From an uncultured Clostridia bacterium (GTDB lineage: Bacteria; Bacillota; Clostridia; TANB77; CAG-508), in NCBI GenBank assembly GCA_947581895.1, contig CANPWE010000009.1:1-45894 (forward strand): a stretch of DNA of 45,894 bases, given 5' to 3'. Below the pieces are notes generated by a model. That model was not told the origin of the DNA. It did no database searches and saw only the letters and a list, made by a program, of their open reading frames with translations. Made by a program: the position numbers and the translations under genes. Of the stretch, positions 17,538 through 27,445 are shown piece after piece; the first letter of the stretch is position 1; each line of letters begins with the position of its first letter.

Positions 17538-17861
17538 ATGAAAATATTAAAAAATAATAAAACATTAAATAAGATTAAAGAAAAATTAACTGTTTTAAGT
17601 GCTACTATTACAGGCACATTTATTTTAGCAAGTTCAAGGGTTTATGCTGATTCTAATACTGGTTCTATTGATTCATTCATAAACTTTGCTTGTGATTGGC
17701 TAACTAAAATTGGTGGAGTAATCGCCTTAGTTGGTGGTGTAATGTTTGCTTTGGGATGGCAAAGAGAAGATGCCGAAGGAAAATCTCGTGGGTTAATGAC
17801 TTTAATGGCAGGTTTTATGTTAGTAGCAATTGCACAATCTAAAAACTTATTTGGACTATAG
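17538..17861 (+). CDS. Maff2-family small T4SS membrane protein
   Basis: FINFACDWLTKIGGVIALVGGVMFALGWQREDAEGKSRGLMTLMAGFMLVAI. Confidence 0.75.
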   Translation: MKILKNNKTLNKIKEKLTVLSATITGTFILASSRVYADSNTGSIDSFINFACDWLTKIGGVIALVGGVMFALGWQREDAEGKSRGLMTLMAGFMLVAIAQSKNLFGL

Positions 17862-17878
17862 AAAAAGGAGGAAATTAA

Positions 17879-18706
17879 TTGGATGCACTAATTAGAATTC
17901 TCTATAGTTTCAAATTTACTGTTTTTGGGGTTGAGTTAGATAGTGGAAATCTAATTGGTTCAGTACAAAAACTAACTAACTTTTCTAGTGTTCAAACAAT
18001 AAATATTTGGAGCATTGGAAGGGTTGTCAATGATTGTATTGTTCCAGTAGCTTTAAGTTTATTAATACTTTTCTTTATGATTAATTTGATAAAAAAATCA
18101 ATGGAAGTTGAAAGAATTAGTTGGGAAAGAGTTGTAATGGCTTTTGTATCATTTCTATTATTGAAATACTTAATACAAAATGGCTACTCCTTCCTCTCTA
18201 CTATTATGAATATTGTAAATGATATATTTATTTCCGTTACAAATGCTATAAGCAATGGAAATACAAGCATTAATATTGCAGATACTTTAATAGATGCTGT
18301 TCCTAGTGGATTTGTTGATAAAATAATGACTTACGGATTATATTTGATACTATTTATTCCTTTTATGACTACAATAGTACAAATATTAACACAAATCTTT
18401 TTAAGAGTTGTAAAACTTATCCTTTGTTTTGCTTTTGCTCCAATACCTATTGCTCTTTCTGTAGATGATGATGGTAGAGGAAAAGCAATACAATACTTCT
18501 TATTCTCTGCAAGTGTAGGAATAGAGGCAGTTATTATTTATATAGCAACAAATATTTATGCTATTGGATTGGCAGGTTTAAGTAGTACATTAGGTTCTAC
18601 AAATGCTATTTCTACAATAGTAGCAATACTATTTTTAAATGGTATGTATCTAGCAGTAATACAATATGCAAGTCAATTCGCCGAAAGATTAACAGGAGGT
18701 CATTAG
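17879..18706 (+). CDS. VirB6/TrbL-like polytopic T4SS membrane protein
   Basis: TTG start after GGAGG; multiple TM segments; located between the Maff2-like and PrgI-like genes. Confidence 0.75.
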   Translation: MDALIRILYSFKFTVFGVELDSGNLIGSVQKLTNFSSVQTINIWSIGRVVNDCIVPVALSLLILFFMINLIKKSMEVERISWERVVMAFVSFLLLKYLIQNGYSFLSTIMNIVNDIFISVTNAISNGNTSINIADTLIDAVPSGFVDKIMTYGLYLILFIPFMTTIVQILTQIFLRVVKLILCFAFAPIPIALSVDDDGRGKAIQYFLFSASVGIEAVIIYIATNIYAIGLAGLSSTLGSTNAISTIVAILFLNGMYLAVIQYASQFAERLTGGH

Positions 18707-18709
18707 ATT

Positions 18710-19306
18710 ATGGATAATATAGAAATAACAGTTTTTGATGAAATAAATGATTACAAAGAAAAAATATATTTCTTTAATTTTAGGCAATGGATATTTGCAA
18801 TTATAATTGTAGGATTAGTTGTTCCTACTTATATTCTTTTAAAAGATAGAATTGGTGATGAAATTACAAGTTATATAGTTATTGCAATTGCAGGTGTTTT
18901 TGGATTTATAGGATTTGTAAAAATTCACGAACTACCAGCAGAGAAAATACTTCCATATTGGGCCAGACATTATTTCTTTTTTGCAAAACCTATTCATTAT
19001 ATGACAGATAAAGAATATGAGGAATTGCATCAAAAGAAAAATAAAAAGCAATCAAAAACTAAAACCAAAAATAAAAAAGAAAAGCTATCTAAAGCCGAAA
19101 TTAAGGAATTAAAAGCTAAACAAAAACAAGAAAAGTCATTGAAAAAAGCTAATAAAAAAAATAAGAAAAATAAAGCAGAAAAACCAGAAAACAATGCTAC
19201 TGAAACTATTGAGAAAAATGAAAATAGTGAAAGTGAATTAGCAGAAAAACTTTCTAAATTAACTAAAGAACAAAGAGATGTTCTTTTTAAATTGCTAGAA
19301 AGGTGA
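18710..19306 (+). CDS. PrgI-family T4SS protein
   Basis: Two TM helices, FFFAKPIHYMTDKEYEEL motif, Lys-rich tail. Confidence 0.75.
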   Translation: MDNIEITVFDEINDYKEKIYFFNFRQWIFAIIIVGLVVPTYILLKDRIGDEITSYIVIAIAGVFGFIGFVKIHELPAEKILPYWARHYFFFAKPIHYMTDKEYEELHQKKNKKQSKTKTKNKKEKLSKAEIKELKAKQKQEKSLKKANKKNKKNKAEKPENNATETIEKNENSESELAEKLSKLTKEQRDVLFKLLER

Positions 19307-19311
19307 TATTT

Positions 19312-19563
19312 ATGAAATTAACTAAATGGGAACGATATTTCCTAAATTATTATATGAATAATTATAAAGCAAAATGGATGCAAGTTTATCATAACAAGCA
19401 TCCGTTTTTTGCTACTACAGTTGATTTTTTTACAATTTATAAAAGACATCTTAAAAAACAGCCACAAACTGGCGAACTAACATATACAAATATGTTTAAT
19501 ACACTTATTGAAGGAGAATGGTATTTTATTCCCCATCTCCTAGAAAATGACAAGGAGGAATGA
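19312..19563 (+). CDS. Small hypothetical T4SS-linked protein
   Basis: ATG 19312 after AAAGGTGAT. Confidence 0.55.
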   Translation: MKLTKWERYFLNYYMNNYKAKWMQVYHNKHPFFATTVDFFTIYKRHLKKQPQTGELTYTNMFNTLIEGEWYFIPHLLENDKEE

Positions 19564-19564
19564 T

Positions 19565-21991
19565 ATTATAAAAACAAAAAAACAGAAAAATACTAAGCCT
19601 AAAAAAGAAGGCTTTTTTAGTAGATTAATTAAAAAACACAAACAAAATAAAATTGCTAAACCTCATACTACTTCTCAAATTATGAGAATGTTTTTTAAAG
19701 ATTTTAATGAAAATAATTCAATAATGCAGTTGGATGATTTACATTACTCTGTATGTTTTGAGTATCAAGATATTTCCTTCTCTAAAGCTAATTATGATGA
19801 GCAAGAAAGTATCTTTTTAAAATGGGTGGAGTATCTTCACTCATTTAATTTTAACGACCATATACAAGTAATGTGTGCAGCTACACCAGTTAAAACACAA
19901 GATTATAAAAAGAATTTTATATATTCATCTGAAAGAACAAATCCAAATGAATCTAAAATTGCAAATGAATTCAATAATCTTATCGAAACTTGTATTGGTA
20001 ATAAAGATGAAGTATTATGCGAAACAAGACAAATTACTATAACTACAAAAGCTGAAAGTATGAAAGAGGCACAAGATATATTCTTTCAATATCAATTGCG
20101 AACAGAAGAAAAATTCAAGGAACTAAAATCAAAAATACGAAGGGTTACAATTCAAGAAAGATTAGAACTTTTATACAATATGTTTCATACTACTCTTTTA
20201 AAAGATGATGGTATAACAAATATTGTAGAATATGCTAAAAACAATAATTTAAGTGTTTATGATGTTATTGCTCCAAAAGAAGATGTTTCTTTAAGAGAAA
20301 AAAACTATATAAACATTGGTGATAAGAAATTTATTAGAGTATTGTATGTTAGCAAATTGCCTAAATCTATAACTCCTCGCTTTTATAATAGAATAACCAC
20401 AATTGAAAATAGCAATATTATAACTACTTTAAATATAACTCCTACTGATCCGGCAAAAGTTATTAGAAAAGTAAATAAAAAAATTAGTGGTATGAAAACG
20501 GAAAGGCTTGAAAAAATCAAGAAAGCTAATAAAAATAATTATAGTTATGAGGCTGTAAAAGATGAAAAATTAGAAGATTCAATAAGAGATGCACAGGCTT
20601 TAAGAGATGCTTTGCAAAAGAAAAAACAAAAGTTATTTACGAATAATATTTTAATATGTATTCAAGCAAATACTCTGGAGGAACTTGATAAGACCACAAA
20701 AGTTATTAAAAGTATTGGAAATGAACATCTAATTTCAATATACAATTTAGATTGGCAACAATTAGAGGGAATTCAAAATACTTTGTCATTTGGTTGGAAT
20801 AATCTACAAATGCAAAGGTCCTTAACATCAGAATCTACTGCTACAAATGTGCCTTTTAATACAAAAGATATAATGCACGAAAATTCAATTTATTATGGTG
20901 TGAATCTTGTTTCTAAAAATCCAGTATTTTGCGATAGAAAGAAATTATTAAATGGTAATGGTTGTGTTCTTGCTACATCTGGAGCAGGTAAATCTTTCTC
21001 TATAAAAACAATAATAGAGCAAGTTCTACTTCGTTATCCACAAGATGAAATTTGTGTTATAGATGCACAAGGAGAATATTATCCTTTAATTCAAGCATTT
21101 AATGGGCAAACATTAAATATAAGCACAAATACCAATACTCATATAAATCCATTCGACAGTTCTTTGCAATATACTAAAGACAGTTCTGAGGCAATAAAAG
21201 AAAAGTCAGAATTCGTACTTGCTTTTATTGAGTCTATTGTTACTGGATTGACAGGTGAACAAAAAACACTTATAGATCGTTGTACTAATAATATTTATGA
21301 AGAATATCAATTACACAATTATAATAAGCAATATGAACCAGATTTTAAGAAGTTTTATGATGAATTATTAAGGCAGCCAGAGGAGGAGGCGAAAAACCTT
21401 GCTCTTATTATTGAAAGATATGTTTTAGGGGGTATGGATATATTCGCAAATAAAACTGATATCCAAATAAAAAATCGTTTTATATCTTTTGATATATCAG
21501 ATTTGCCTAATTCAATTCAAACAACAGGCTATCTTGTAGTTCTTGAACACATTATGAATAGATTAAAGAGAAATAAAACTTTAGGAAAACATACTTGGAT
21601 ATTTATTGATGAGTTCCATATTTTACTTGCAAATCAATATTCTGCTGATTATATCGCAAAAATATATAAAACTGGAAGGAAAGAAAATGCTATTCCTACA
21701 GTAATAACTCAAAATATTGCTGATGTATTAAAAAGTGAGCAAGGTTGTAAAATACTTTCTAACTCTGAATTTGCAATGATTTTAAAACAGAAACCTCTGG
21801 ATTTACCAGCTATCTGCAAGATATTTGATATAAGTGATGAGGAGGCTCGTTATGTAATAGATTCTCCTGTAGGTCAAGGACTTGTAGTCTATGGTGAGGA
21901 TAAAGTTGCATTTAGAAATCAAGTGTCTAAAGAATCATATATTTATAAATTAAATCAAACCTCTAATATGCAACAACAACGAGCAGCATAG
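19565..21991 (+). CDS. VirB4/TraE-type conjugation ATPase, apparent AUU or AUA start
   Basis: Walker A VLATSGAGKSFSIKT; Walker B TWIFIDEFHILL. The listed ATG 19547 precedes and contains the SD AAGGAGG. Confidence 0.92.
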   Translation: MIKTKKQKNTKPKKEGFFSRLIKKHKQNKIAKPHTTSQIMRMFFKDFNENNSIMQLDDLHYSVCFEYQDISFSKANYDEQESIFLKWVEYLHSFNFNDHIQVMCAATPVKTQDYKKNFIYSSERTNPNESKIANEFNNLIETCIGNKDEVLCETRQITITTKAESMKEAQDIFFQYQLRTEEKFKELKSKIRRVTIQERLELLYNMFHTTLLKDDGITNIVEYAKNNNLSVYDVIAPKEDVSLREKNYINIGDKKFIRVLYVSKLPKSITPRFYNRITTIENSNIITTLNITPTDPAKVIRKVNKKISGMKTERLEKIKKANKNNYSYEAVKDEKLEDSIRDAQALRDALQKKKQKLFTNNILICIQANTLEELDKTTKVIKSIGNEHLISIYNLDWQQLEGIQNTLSFGWNNLQMQRSLTSESTATNVPFNTKDIMHENSIYYGVNLVSKNPVFCDRKKLLNGNGCVLATSGAGKSFSIKTIIEQVLLRYPQDEICVIDAQGEYYPLIQAFNGQTLNISTNTNTHINPFDSSLQYTKDSSEAIKEKSEFVLAFIESIVTGLTGEQKTLIDRCTNNIYEEYQLHNYNKQYEPDFKKFYDELLRQPEEEAKNLALIIERYVLGGMDIFANKTDIQIKNRFISFDISDLPNSIQTTGYLVVLEHIMNRLKRNKTLGKHTWIFIDEFHILLANQYSADYIAKIYKTGRKENAIPTVITQNIADVLKSEQGCKILSNSEFAMILKQKPLDLPAICKIFDISDEEARYVIDSPVGQGLVVYGEDKVAFRNQVSKESYIYKLNQTSNMQQQRAA

Positions 21992-22003
21992 GAGGTTTTT
22001 TCT

Positions 22004-23869
22004 ATGGAAGGTCAAAACAATAGTAAAGATGTGGCAAAATCACTAAACACTTATACAGATAGCATGAATAAAGGAACTAATCTTTTACTTGATGGAGCAA
22101 ATCAAATAAATAAATGGTATGCAGAACAATTAAGTAAAATTTCAGAGGGTGAAGTTCCAGATAGTAGGCTTGAAACGAATGTAGATAATACAATTCCTAC
22201 AGATGAAGTAGAAAACAATAATTTTACAAGTAAGATTGAAACTAAAGTTGAAGAATATAATGAAATTCAAACTGATAATTTTAAAAATAAAAAAGTTATT
22301 AATTTGAATAATACCAATAGACTTAAAACACAAGTAATTTCAAATGATGATGTTTCAATGGATGAAATATCTGTAGATGAAGAAATAATAACAGAGGATG
22401 AATATTCAGTAAAAAAACCATCATCATTAAGTACAAAAGTTGCTAAAGTGTCTAAAGGAATATCTACAACAATAAAAGGTGTTAAGATGGTTAATAATGC
22501 TACAAACAAAATTGTCAAAACTGGAAAAACACTTAATACTGCAATGAATGAAGGTGGATTAAAAAGTTTTGAAAATAGTTCTAGTAGAATTATGACAAAA
22601 CCAGTTAAAAAGGTTGCTAACAAGGTTACAAGTAAAGCTACAAATAAAATTGCTAAGGCTAGTAAAAAAGTAGTAAAGAAAAGTGGTAAAAAGATTGTAA
22701 AAGGTACAACACAAGCACTAACTAAAATGATTAAATTATTAGCAAAATTAGTAGCTGATGCAGTAAAAATAATATTATCAATGCTCCCTTCTATTGCACC
22801 AGTTATCATTATTCTTTTAATTATAGTTGCTTTCTGTAGCTTTTTTGGTATTGGAATGAGTGAAGATACTAAAAAGAATTATGAAAATTATATGATAACT
22901 ACACAAGATGACTATGATAAGGAAACTGTAGCTTATTATAATGAGGGCAAGGTAGTTGATGGTTCTGTAGATGGAAAAGGTATGATAAATTGGAGAGCAC
23001 CTCTTTCAGTTATTCAAATGCTTAATGGTGATTTAACTTTTGATGATGCAGAAAAGGAATTACTAAATAAATTCAAAGATGCAGGATTATATGAGAAAAT
23101 TAGTGAAGTTGAATATACTGTAGAAAAAGAAAAAGTTGAAACTGATGCAGATGGAAACGAAACTAAAACCACAGAAACAGTTACAGAAAAGAAAAAAGTA
23201 ATAACATATTCTTCACTAGATGACTATATAAATTGGTGTAATAGCAATTTCGGTGTAATTAATAATTACAAAAGGAAAAAGAAAATAGATTATGATTCTC
23301 ACCAGACAGCTTTTACAGATGATGAAGTAGAACAAATTAAATTACTATATAAATCAAATTCTTTCTTTGATTTGTTTAGTGGTGAATTTAAAGAAAAATA
23401 TGCTTATTTATCTGTAAGTATTGGAGATGAGCAATTACAAGCAATATATGATGAATTTCTAAAAAATGTAGGTAAAAGGTATTTAATGGATCATAGCAAT
23501 CTTAAATATGATGAATGTATGGATTATTATGATTGTTCAAGTTGGGTTATCCATTGTTTAGCACATACTGGAATAAAAGTAATACCAAATACTGGGGCAC
23601 AAGGAATTTATAGTCAGCATTGCAATCCTATAAGTGAAAGTGATAGACAAGCAGGAGATTTAATTTTCTTGAAAGATACTTACGATACTGGAACTCCTGG
23701 TGGTATATCCCATGTCGGTATTTATATGGGAGAATTAACCATAAATGGAGATACTGATGAATGGATAATTGACACAGGTGGCAATCCAAAAGGTGTAAAA
23801 TTATCAAAATATAAGAATGGATGGTGGAATGGTAGTCATTTCTACGGATTTGGCAGACTAAAACAATGA
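22004..23869 (+). CDS. T4SS cell-wall hydrolase with NlpC/P60 domain
   Basis: Central TM (IAPVIIILLIIVAFCSFFGIGM); C-terminal NlpC/P60 (YYDCSSWVIHCLAHTG ... ISHVGIYMG). Confidence 0.85.
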   Translation: MEGQNNSKDVAKSLNTYTDSMNKGTNLLLDGANQINKWYAEQLSKISEGEVPDSRLETNVDNTIPTDEVENNNFTSKIETKVEEYNEIQTDNFKNKKVINLNNTNRLKTQVISNDDVSMDEISVDEEIITEDEYSVKKPSSLSTKVAKVSKGISTTIKGVKMVNNATNKIVKTGKTLNTAMNEGGLKSFENSSSRIMTKPVKKVANKVTSKATNKIAKASKKVVKKSGKKIVKGTTQALTKMIKLLAKLVADAVKIILSMLPSIAPVIIILLIIVAFCSFFGIGMSEDTKKNYENYMITTQDDYDKETVAYYNEGKVVDGSVDGKGMINWRAPLSVIQMLNGDLTFDDAEKELLNKFKDAGLYEKISEVEYTVEKEKVETDADGNETKTTETVTEKKKVITYSSLDDYINWCNSNFGVINNYKRKKKIDYDSHQTAFTDDEVEQIKLLYKSNSFFDLFSGEFKEKYAYLSVSIGDEQLQAIYDEFLKNVGKRYLMDHSNLKYDECMDYYDCSSWVIHCLAHTGIKVIPNTGAQGIYSQHCNPISESDRQAGDLIFLKDTYDTGTPGGISHVGIYMGELTINGDTDEWIIDTGGNPKGVKLSKYKNGWWNGSHFYGFGRLKQ

Positions 23870-24033
23870 AACATTTATTGAAATTTATATTAAATTGTAT
23901 GTTTTTCGTACAAATGCTATTATTAGCCATTTGTTTTGAAAAAATGATATTGAGAATGAGTATTGTAATTTTTACATACTTGTTCTCTTTTTTTAACTTT
24001 ATAAAAATAGAAAGGAAACCGAATAATGTATAA
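23866..24033 (+). CDS. Small membrane protein (55 aa)
   Basis: ATGA overlap with the upstream gene; MKHLLKFILNCMFFVQMLLLAICFEKMILRMSIVIFTYLFSFFNFIKIERKPNNV*; below ORF cut-off. Confidence 0.5.
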   Translation: MKHLLKFILNCMFFVQMLLLAICFEKMILRMSIVIFTYLFSFFNFIKIERKPNNV

Positions 24034-24820
24034 GAATAAGAAATTTATTTTTGCGATTATTGTAATTATACTTTTAACCATATTTTCTGTTGGTATAATT
24101 TATTCTAAAACACAAAAAAACATTGATGTAAATAATGATATACAAAGCGAAGAAAATATTGAAGTTCCAGAGGTAGAAAATGTGATTGAAGATGAAATAC
24201 AAAATACTACAGAATATGAAAATATTGAAGAATCTAGTATAAACGAAGATTCAAAAGAAGATGTAAAAAAGGAAATTACACAAACTGAAAAGACTACAAA
24301 AGTTGAAGTTACTGAAAAAACAACGAAAGTCGAAGTTAAAGAAACTCCTCAAAAAGTTCAAAGTATATCATCAAGTTATGATGAGAATTCTTTTAAAGAT
24401 GGATATTTAAAGAAATATCCCTGTTTTGGAGATAAATATGCTACTTTAATTGTTAATAAAATAGGCATCAATGCACCAATATACTTTGGTGCTACAGATG
24501 AGATTTTATTAAAGGGTGTAGCACACGATAGTGGCTCTTACTTTCCTGGCGAAGGTGGAGCTATTATTATGTGCGAACATAACTATATGAATAATTTTAA
24601 AAGATTAGGAGAATTAAAAAACGGAGATATTATTGAAGTTAAAACATCTTATGGCGATTTTTATTATAAGCTATATAAATCTCAAACAGTTTTAGAAACT
24701 GAACCAGAAAAATTGCCAATACAAAAAGATGAAGAAATACTAATGATATATACTTGCTATCCTTTCAATAGCAAAGGACATACAGAGTATAGATATGTAA
24801 TTTATGCTAAGAAAATATAA
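24026..24820 (+). CDS. Sortase (class D-like)
   Basis: N-terminal TM, acidic linker, catalytic His in IIMCEHNYMN, Cys in MIYTCYPFN, Arg in EYRYVIYAK. Confidence 0.8.
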   Translation: MYKNKKFIFAIIVIILLTIFSVGIIYSKTQKNIDVNNDIQSEENIEVPEVENVIEDEIQNTTEYENIEESSINEDSKEDVKKEITQTEKTTKVEVTEKTTKVEVKETPQKVQSISSSYDENSFKDGYLKKYPCFGDKYATLIVNKIGINAPIYFGATDEILLKGVAHDSGSYFPGEGGAIIMCEHNYMNNFKRLGELKNGDIIEVKTSYGDFYYKLYKSQTVLETEPEKLPIQKDEEILMIYTCYPFNSKGHTEYRYVIYAKKI

Positions 24821-24853
24821 GGAATAAGTATTTCTATGCTTATTTCTTTTTTA
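24818..24853 (+). terminator. Rho-independent terminator
   Basis: GGAATAAG-loop-CTTATTTC plus TTTTTT. Confidence 0.55.
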
Positions 24854-24875
24854 CTTATGAGAAAAGAGGTTAAAA

Positions 24876-25727
24876 TTGGATAATGTAGATTTTTATTTGA
24901 ATGATCTGAAAACAAAATTTAATAAAATTAATCCTACAGAATATTATCTTTCCTACTCTGGTGGAAAAGATAGTCATTTGCTATATTGGTTTATTAAAGA
25001 ATATGCAAAAATTGATGGTATTAAAATAGTTGGTATGAATACTTATATGGAACATCCAGAAATCCTAAAAAGAATATATAAGAATTGTGATATAGTCCTT
25101 CTCCCCTCACTAAAACCATTTGAAATAAAAGAAATGTATGGAATACCATGTTTTAGTAAAAATCAAGATGATTTTATTGATAGATACCAAAGAGGCTGTA
25201 GGAGAGATTATTTATTAGATAGAATATACGGAAAAAAATTTATTGGCAAAGATGGAAAAGAACATTTTTCTGCCTACAATTTAAGTAAAAAAGCAAGAGA
25301 ATTGCTATCGTCTGGAAATCTGCATAAAGTAAGTCCAAAATGTTGCAAATATTTAAAGAAAGAGCCGGCAGCAAGATTTGAAAAAGAAACTGGCTTAAAA
25401 GCAATATTAGGAGTTAGAAATGCAGAAGGAATTATTAGACAATCTAAATATACAAGTTGTTTTACAAAAACAATGAATTTTACTCCTTTATGGGATTTAG
25501 ATGATGAGTTAGAAAAACAAATATATAAAAAATATAATATTGAAATTCCACAAATTTATAATTATGTCTGTAGAACTGGATGTATGGGATGCCCTTATGG
25601 AAGTTATAAACACGATACAGAAAAAGAACTACAGTTATTAAGTGAAAGTCAAAAAAAATTTGTATGTGAATATTTTAAGGAAAGCTATGAAGTATTAGGG
25701 ATAAATACTAATAAAAAAGTAGCTTAG
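24876..25727 (+). CDS. PAPS-reductase / ATP-pyrophosphatase-family protein
   Basis: TTG start; PP-loop YLSYSGGKDSHLLYWFIKEY; Cys-rich CRTGCMGCPYG. Confidence 0.8.
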   Translation: MDNVDFYLNDLKTKFNKINPTEYYLSYSGGKDSHLLYWFIKEYAKIDGIKIVGMNTYMEHPEILKRIYKNCDIVLLPSLKPFEIKEMYGIPCFSKNQDDFIDRYQRGCRRDYLLDRIYGKKFIGKDGKEHFSAYNLSKKARELLSSGNLHKVSPKCCKYLKKEPAARFEKETGLKAILGVRNAEGIIRQSKYTSCFTKTMNFTPLWDLDDELEKQIYKKYNIEIPQIYNYVCRTGCMGCPYGSYKHDTEKELQLLSESQKKFVCEYFKESYEVLGINTNKKVA

Positions 25728-25733
25728 TTAGAG

Positions 25734-26792
25734 GTGATGCTATTGGATAATACAATACAAATGAATCTATTTGAATATTTTATGGATGAAGAACAATTTT
25801 CAATAAAAGATGCTACAAATCTTGTGAAGAATGTAAAAGAAATGCAAGTCAATAACGAATCTATAAGGGCTCGTATTTATGAAGGTGTTGAAAAAGGTAT
25901 TTTTAAGAAAATATCCAGAGGAGTTTATAAGGTTACTAGCCAAATAAAAGGCAGAGAGAATACTTGCCTTCTTGTAAATGGAGATGGCAGAGATTTGTCA
26001 ATGATAAAAGATAAATCTATTGATGGAATAATAACTGATCATCCTTACGATTTACAAAAGGCTCTTACTGGTGGAAATAGAAAATTTGCTACATTTGAAT
26101 TATTCAGGTATGAAAGTAAAGACTTCAAGGAAAAGCAAAGAGTTTTAAAAGATGGTGCTTTTCTTGTTGAATTTCTCCCAGAAGAATCAGAAGTCAATTT
26201 TGATTATTTGTATGAAATCAAGAAAATGGCACAAGATAATGGATTTAAGTATTTTGCAAAAGTAGCATGGAAAAAAGGAAATTTTATTTCAAATACTGGT
26301 AGAAAAAGCAAAAATATTGAAGATGTTATGATTTTCTCGAATGGTGAACCTCGAAATTTAAAACTTGATGCAAAGAAAAATCTTGCAATTGCTAAAGAAC
26401 ACAATTTAGATGTAAAAGGTTTATCTTCTTATGAAGTTAGAGATTTATTACAAGAACATAATTTAGATGTTTGCTATATGAAAGGTACAAATGGGATGCT
26501 ACCTACAGCTTTTGACTACCAACCTAAAAATACGAAAGATAAAATTATGGAGGCAGAAAAGCCAGTAGAATTAATAGAAGAAATAATTGAATATATTTCT
26601 AAGCCTTATGAAACCTTACTAGACCAATATGCAGGAAGTGGAAATTTTGTAATAGCTTGTTATAACAAGGAACGAAACAGTATAGCAATTGAGAAAAATG
26701 ATGAAATGTTTGAGAAAATGAAAAATAACATTGAAAATAATTTATGTGTTAGTTTTACTGAAATAGAAGTAGAAGATGAAATAGATTATTAA
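25734..26792 (+). CDS. N6-adenine-type DNA methyltransferase with atypical motif IV (DHPY)
   Basis: GIITDHPYDLQKALTGGNRKFATFE; motif I LLDQYAGSGNFVIACYNKERNSIAIEKN. Confidence 0.8.
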   Translation: MMLLDNTIQMNLFEYFMDEEQFSIKDATNLVKNVKEMQVNNESIRARIYEGVEKGIFKKISRGVYKVTSQIKGRENTCLLVNGDGRDLSMIKDKSIDGIITDHPYDLQKALTGGNRKFATFELFRYESKDFKEKQRVLKDGAFLVEFLPEESEVNFDYLYEIKKMAQDNGFKYFAKVAWKKGNFISNTGRKSKNIEDVMIFSNGEPRNLKLDAKKNLAIAKEHNLDVKGLSSYEVRDLLQEHNLDVCYMKGTNGMLPTAFDYQPKNTKDKIMEAEKPVELIEEIIEYISKPYETLLDQYAGSGNFVIACYNKERNSIAIEKNDEMFEKMKNNIENNLCVSFTEIEVEDEIDY

Positions 26793-26807
26793 ATTTAAGG
26801 AGAGTTT

Positions 26808-27140
26808 ATGACAGAAATAGAAATTAAAAAATTAAGAAAAGAAAATTCTAGATTTGAAAATGGAATTCCTTGCAAATTAACAAAAGAACAAGAACAATTG
26901 CACAGGGAATTAGATTGCAGAGAGATGATTAATAGTTGTTTATGTTATAGTACAGACTTTATAAATTCACATTATAAAGATGATTATATAAAAGACTTAG
27001 GAGAACAAAGAGTAATAGAACTTTATAATGAACAAAAGAAGGATTTTGAAAAAGCAATTGTTATTCATGATGTGGGCCAAGATGGCGAAGGAAATTCATA
27101 TAATTCAATCCAATGGGAAGATGAATTAGAAATAAGTTAA
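26808..27140 (+). CDS. Hypothetical protein
   Basis: ATG after AAGGAGAG. Confidence 0.55.
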   Translation: MTEIEIKKLRKENSRFENGIPCKLTKEQEQLHRELDCREMINSCLCYSTDFINSHYKDDYIKDLGEQRVIELYNEQKKDFEKAIVIHDVGQDGEGNSYNSIQWEDELEIS

Positions 27141-27157
27141 AATGGAGGACAAAAACA

Positions 27158-27385
27158 ATGAATGAAAAAATCGCAGTAAAATCTGGATATTATTTTTTAT
27201 TGTTCGATAAAAATAAAGTTCCAGAAACTTTACAAAAATCAAATATTCAAGTAGAGTTAGGAGAAAAAGTATATGATTTATATACTGGAACTAGCTTAGA
27301 AGATGAAAGAAAAATTGATGATATGTTTGGAGATAGAATGGGTTATTCAATTTCTGAACACGAAGTATTAGAAAAAGAATTTTAG
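27158..27385 (+). CDS. Hypothetical protein, LPD28-like
   Basis: ATG after GGAGG; weak resemblance to a large-polyvalent-protein-associated domain. Confidence 0.4.
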   Translation: MNEKIAVKSGYYFLLFDKNKVPETLQKSNIQVELGEKVYDLYTGTSLEDERKIDDMFGDRMGYSISEHEVLEKEF

Positions 27386-27387
27386 GA

Positions 27388-27418
27388 TGGGATATTAAGA
27401 GAATATCTCTTTTTTTAT
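27388..27418 (+). terminator. Rho-independent terminator
   Basis: GGGATATT-AAGA-GAATATCTC plus T7. Confidence 0.6.
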
Positions 27419-27445
27419 GCCCTAAGAAAGAAAGGAGTGATTTTT

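Noticed and set aside
22267-22809. 180-aa minus-strand ORF inside the NlpC/P60 gene
   Set aside because: Antisense to a Lys/Val/Thr-rich segment; composition artefact without SD or conserved motif. Other antisense ORFs were rejected for the same reason.
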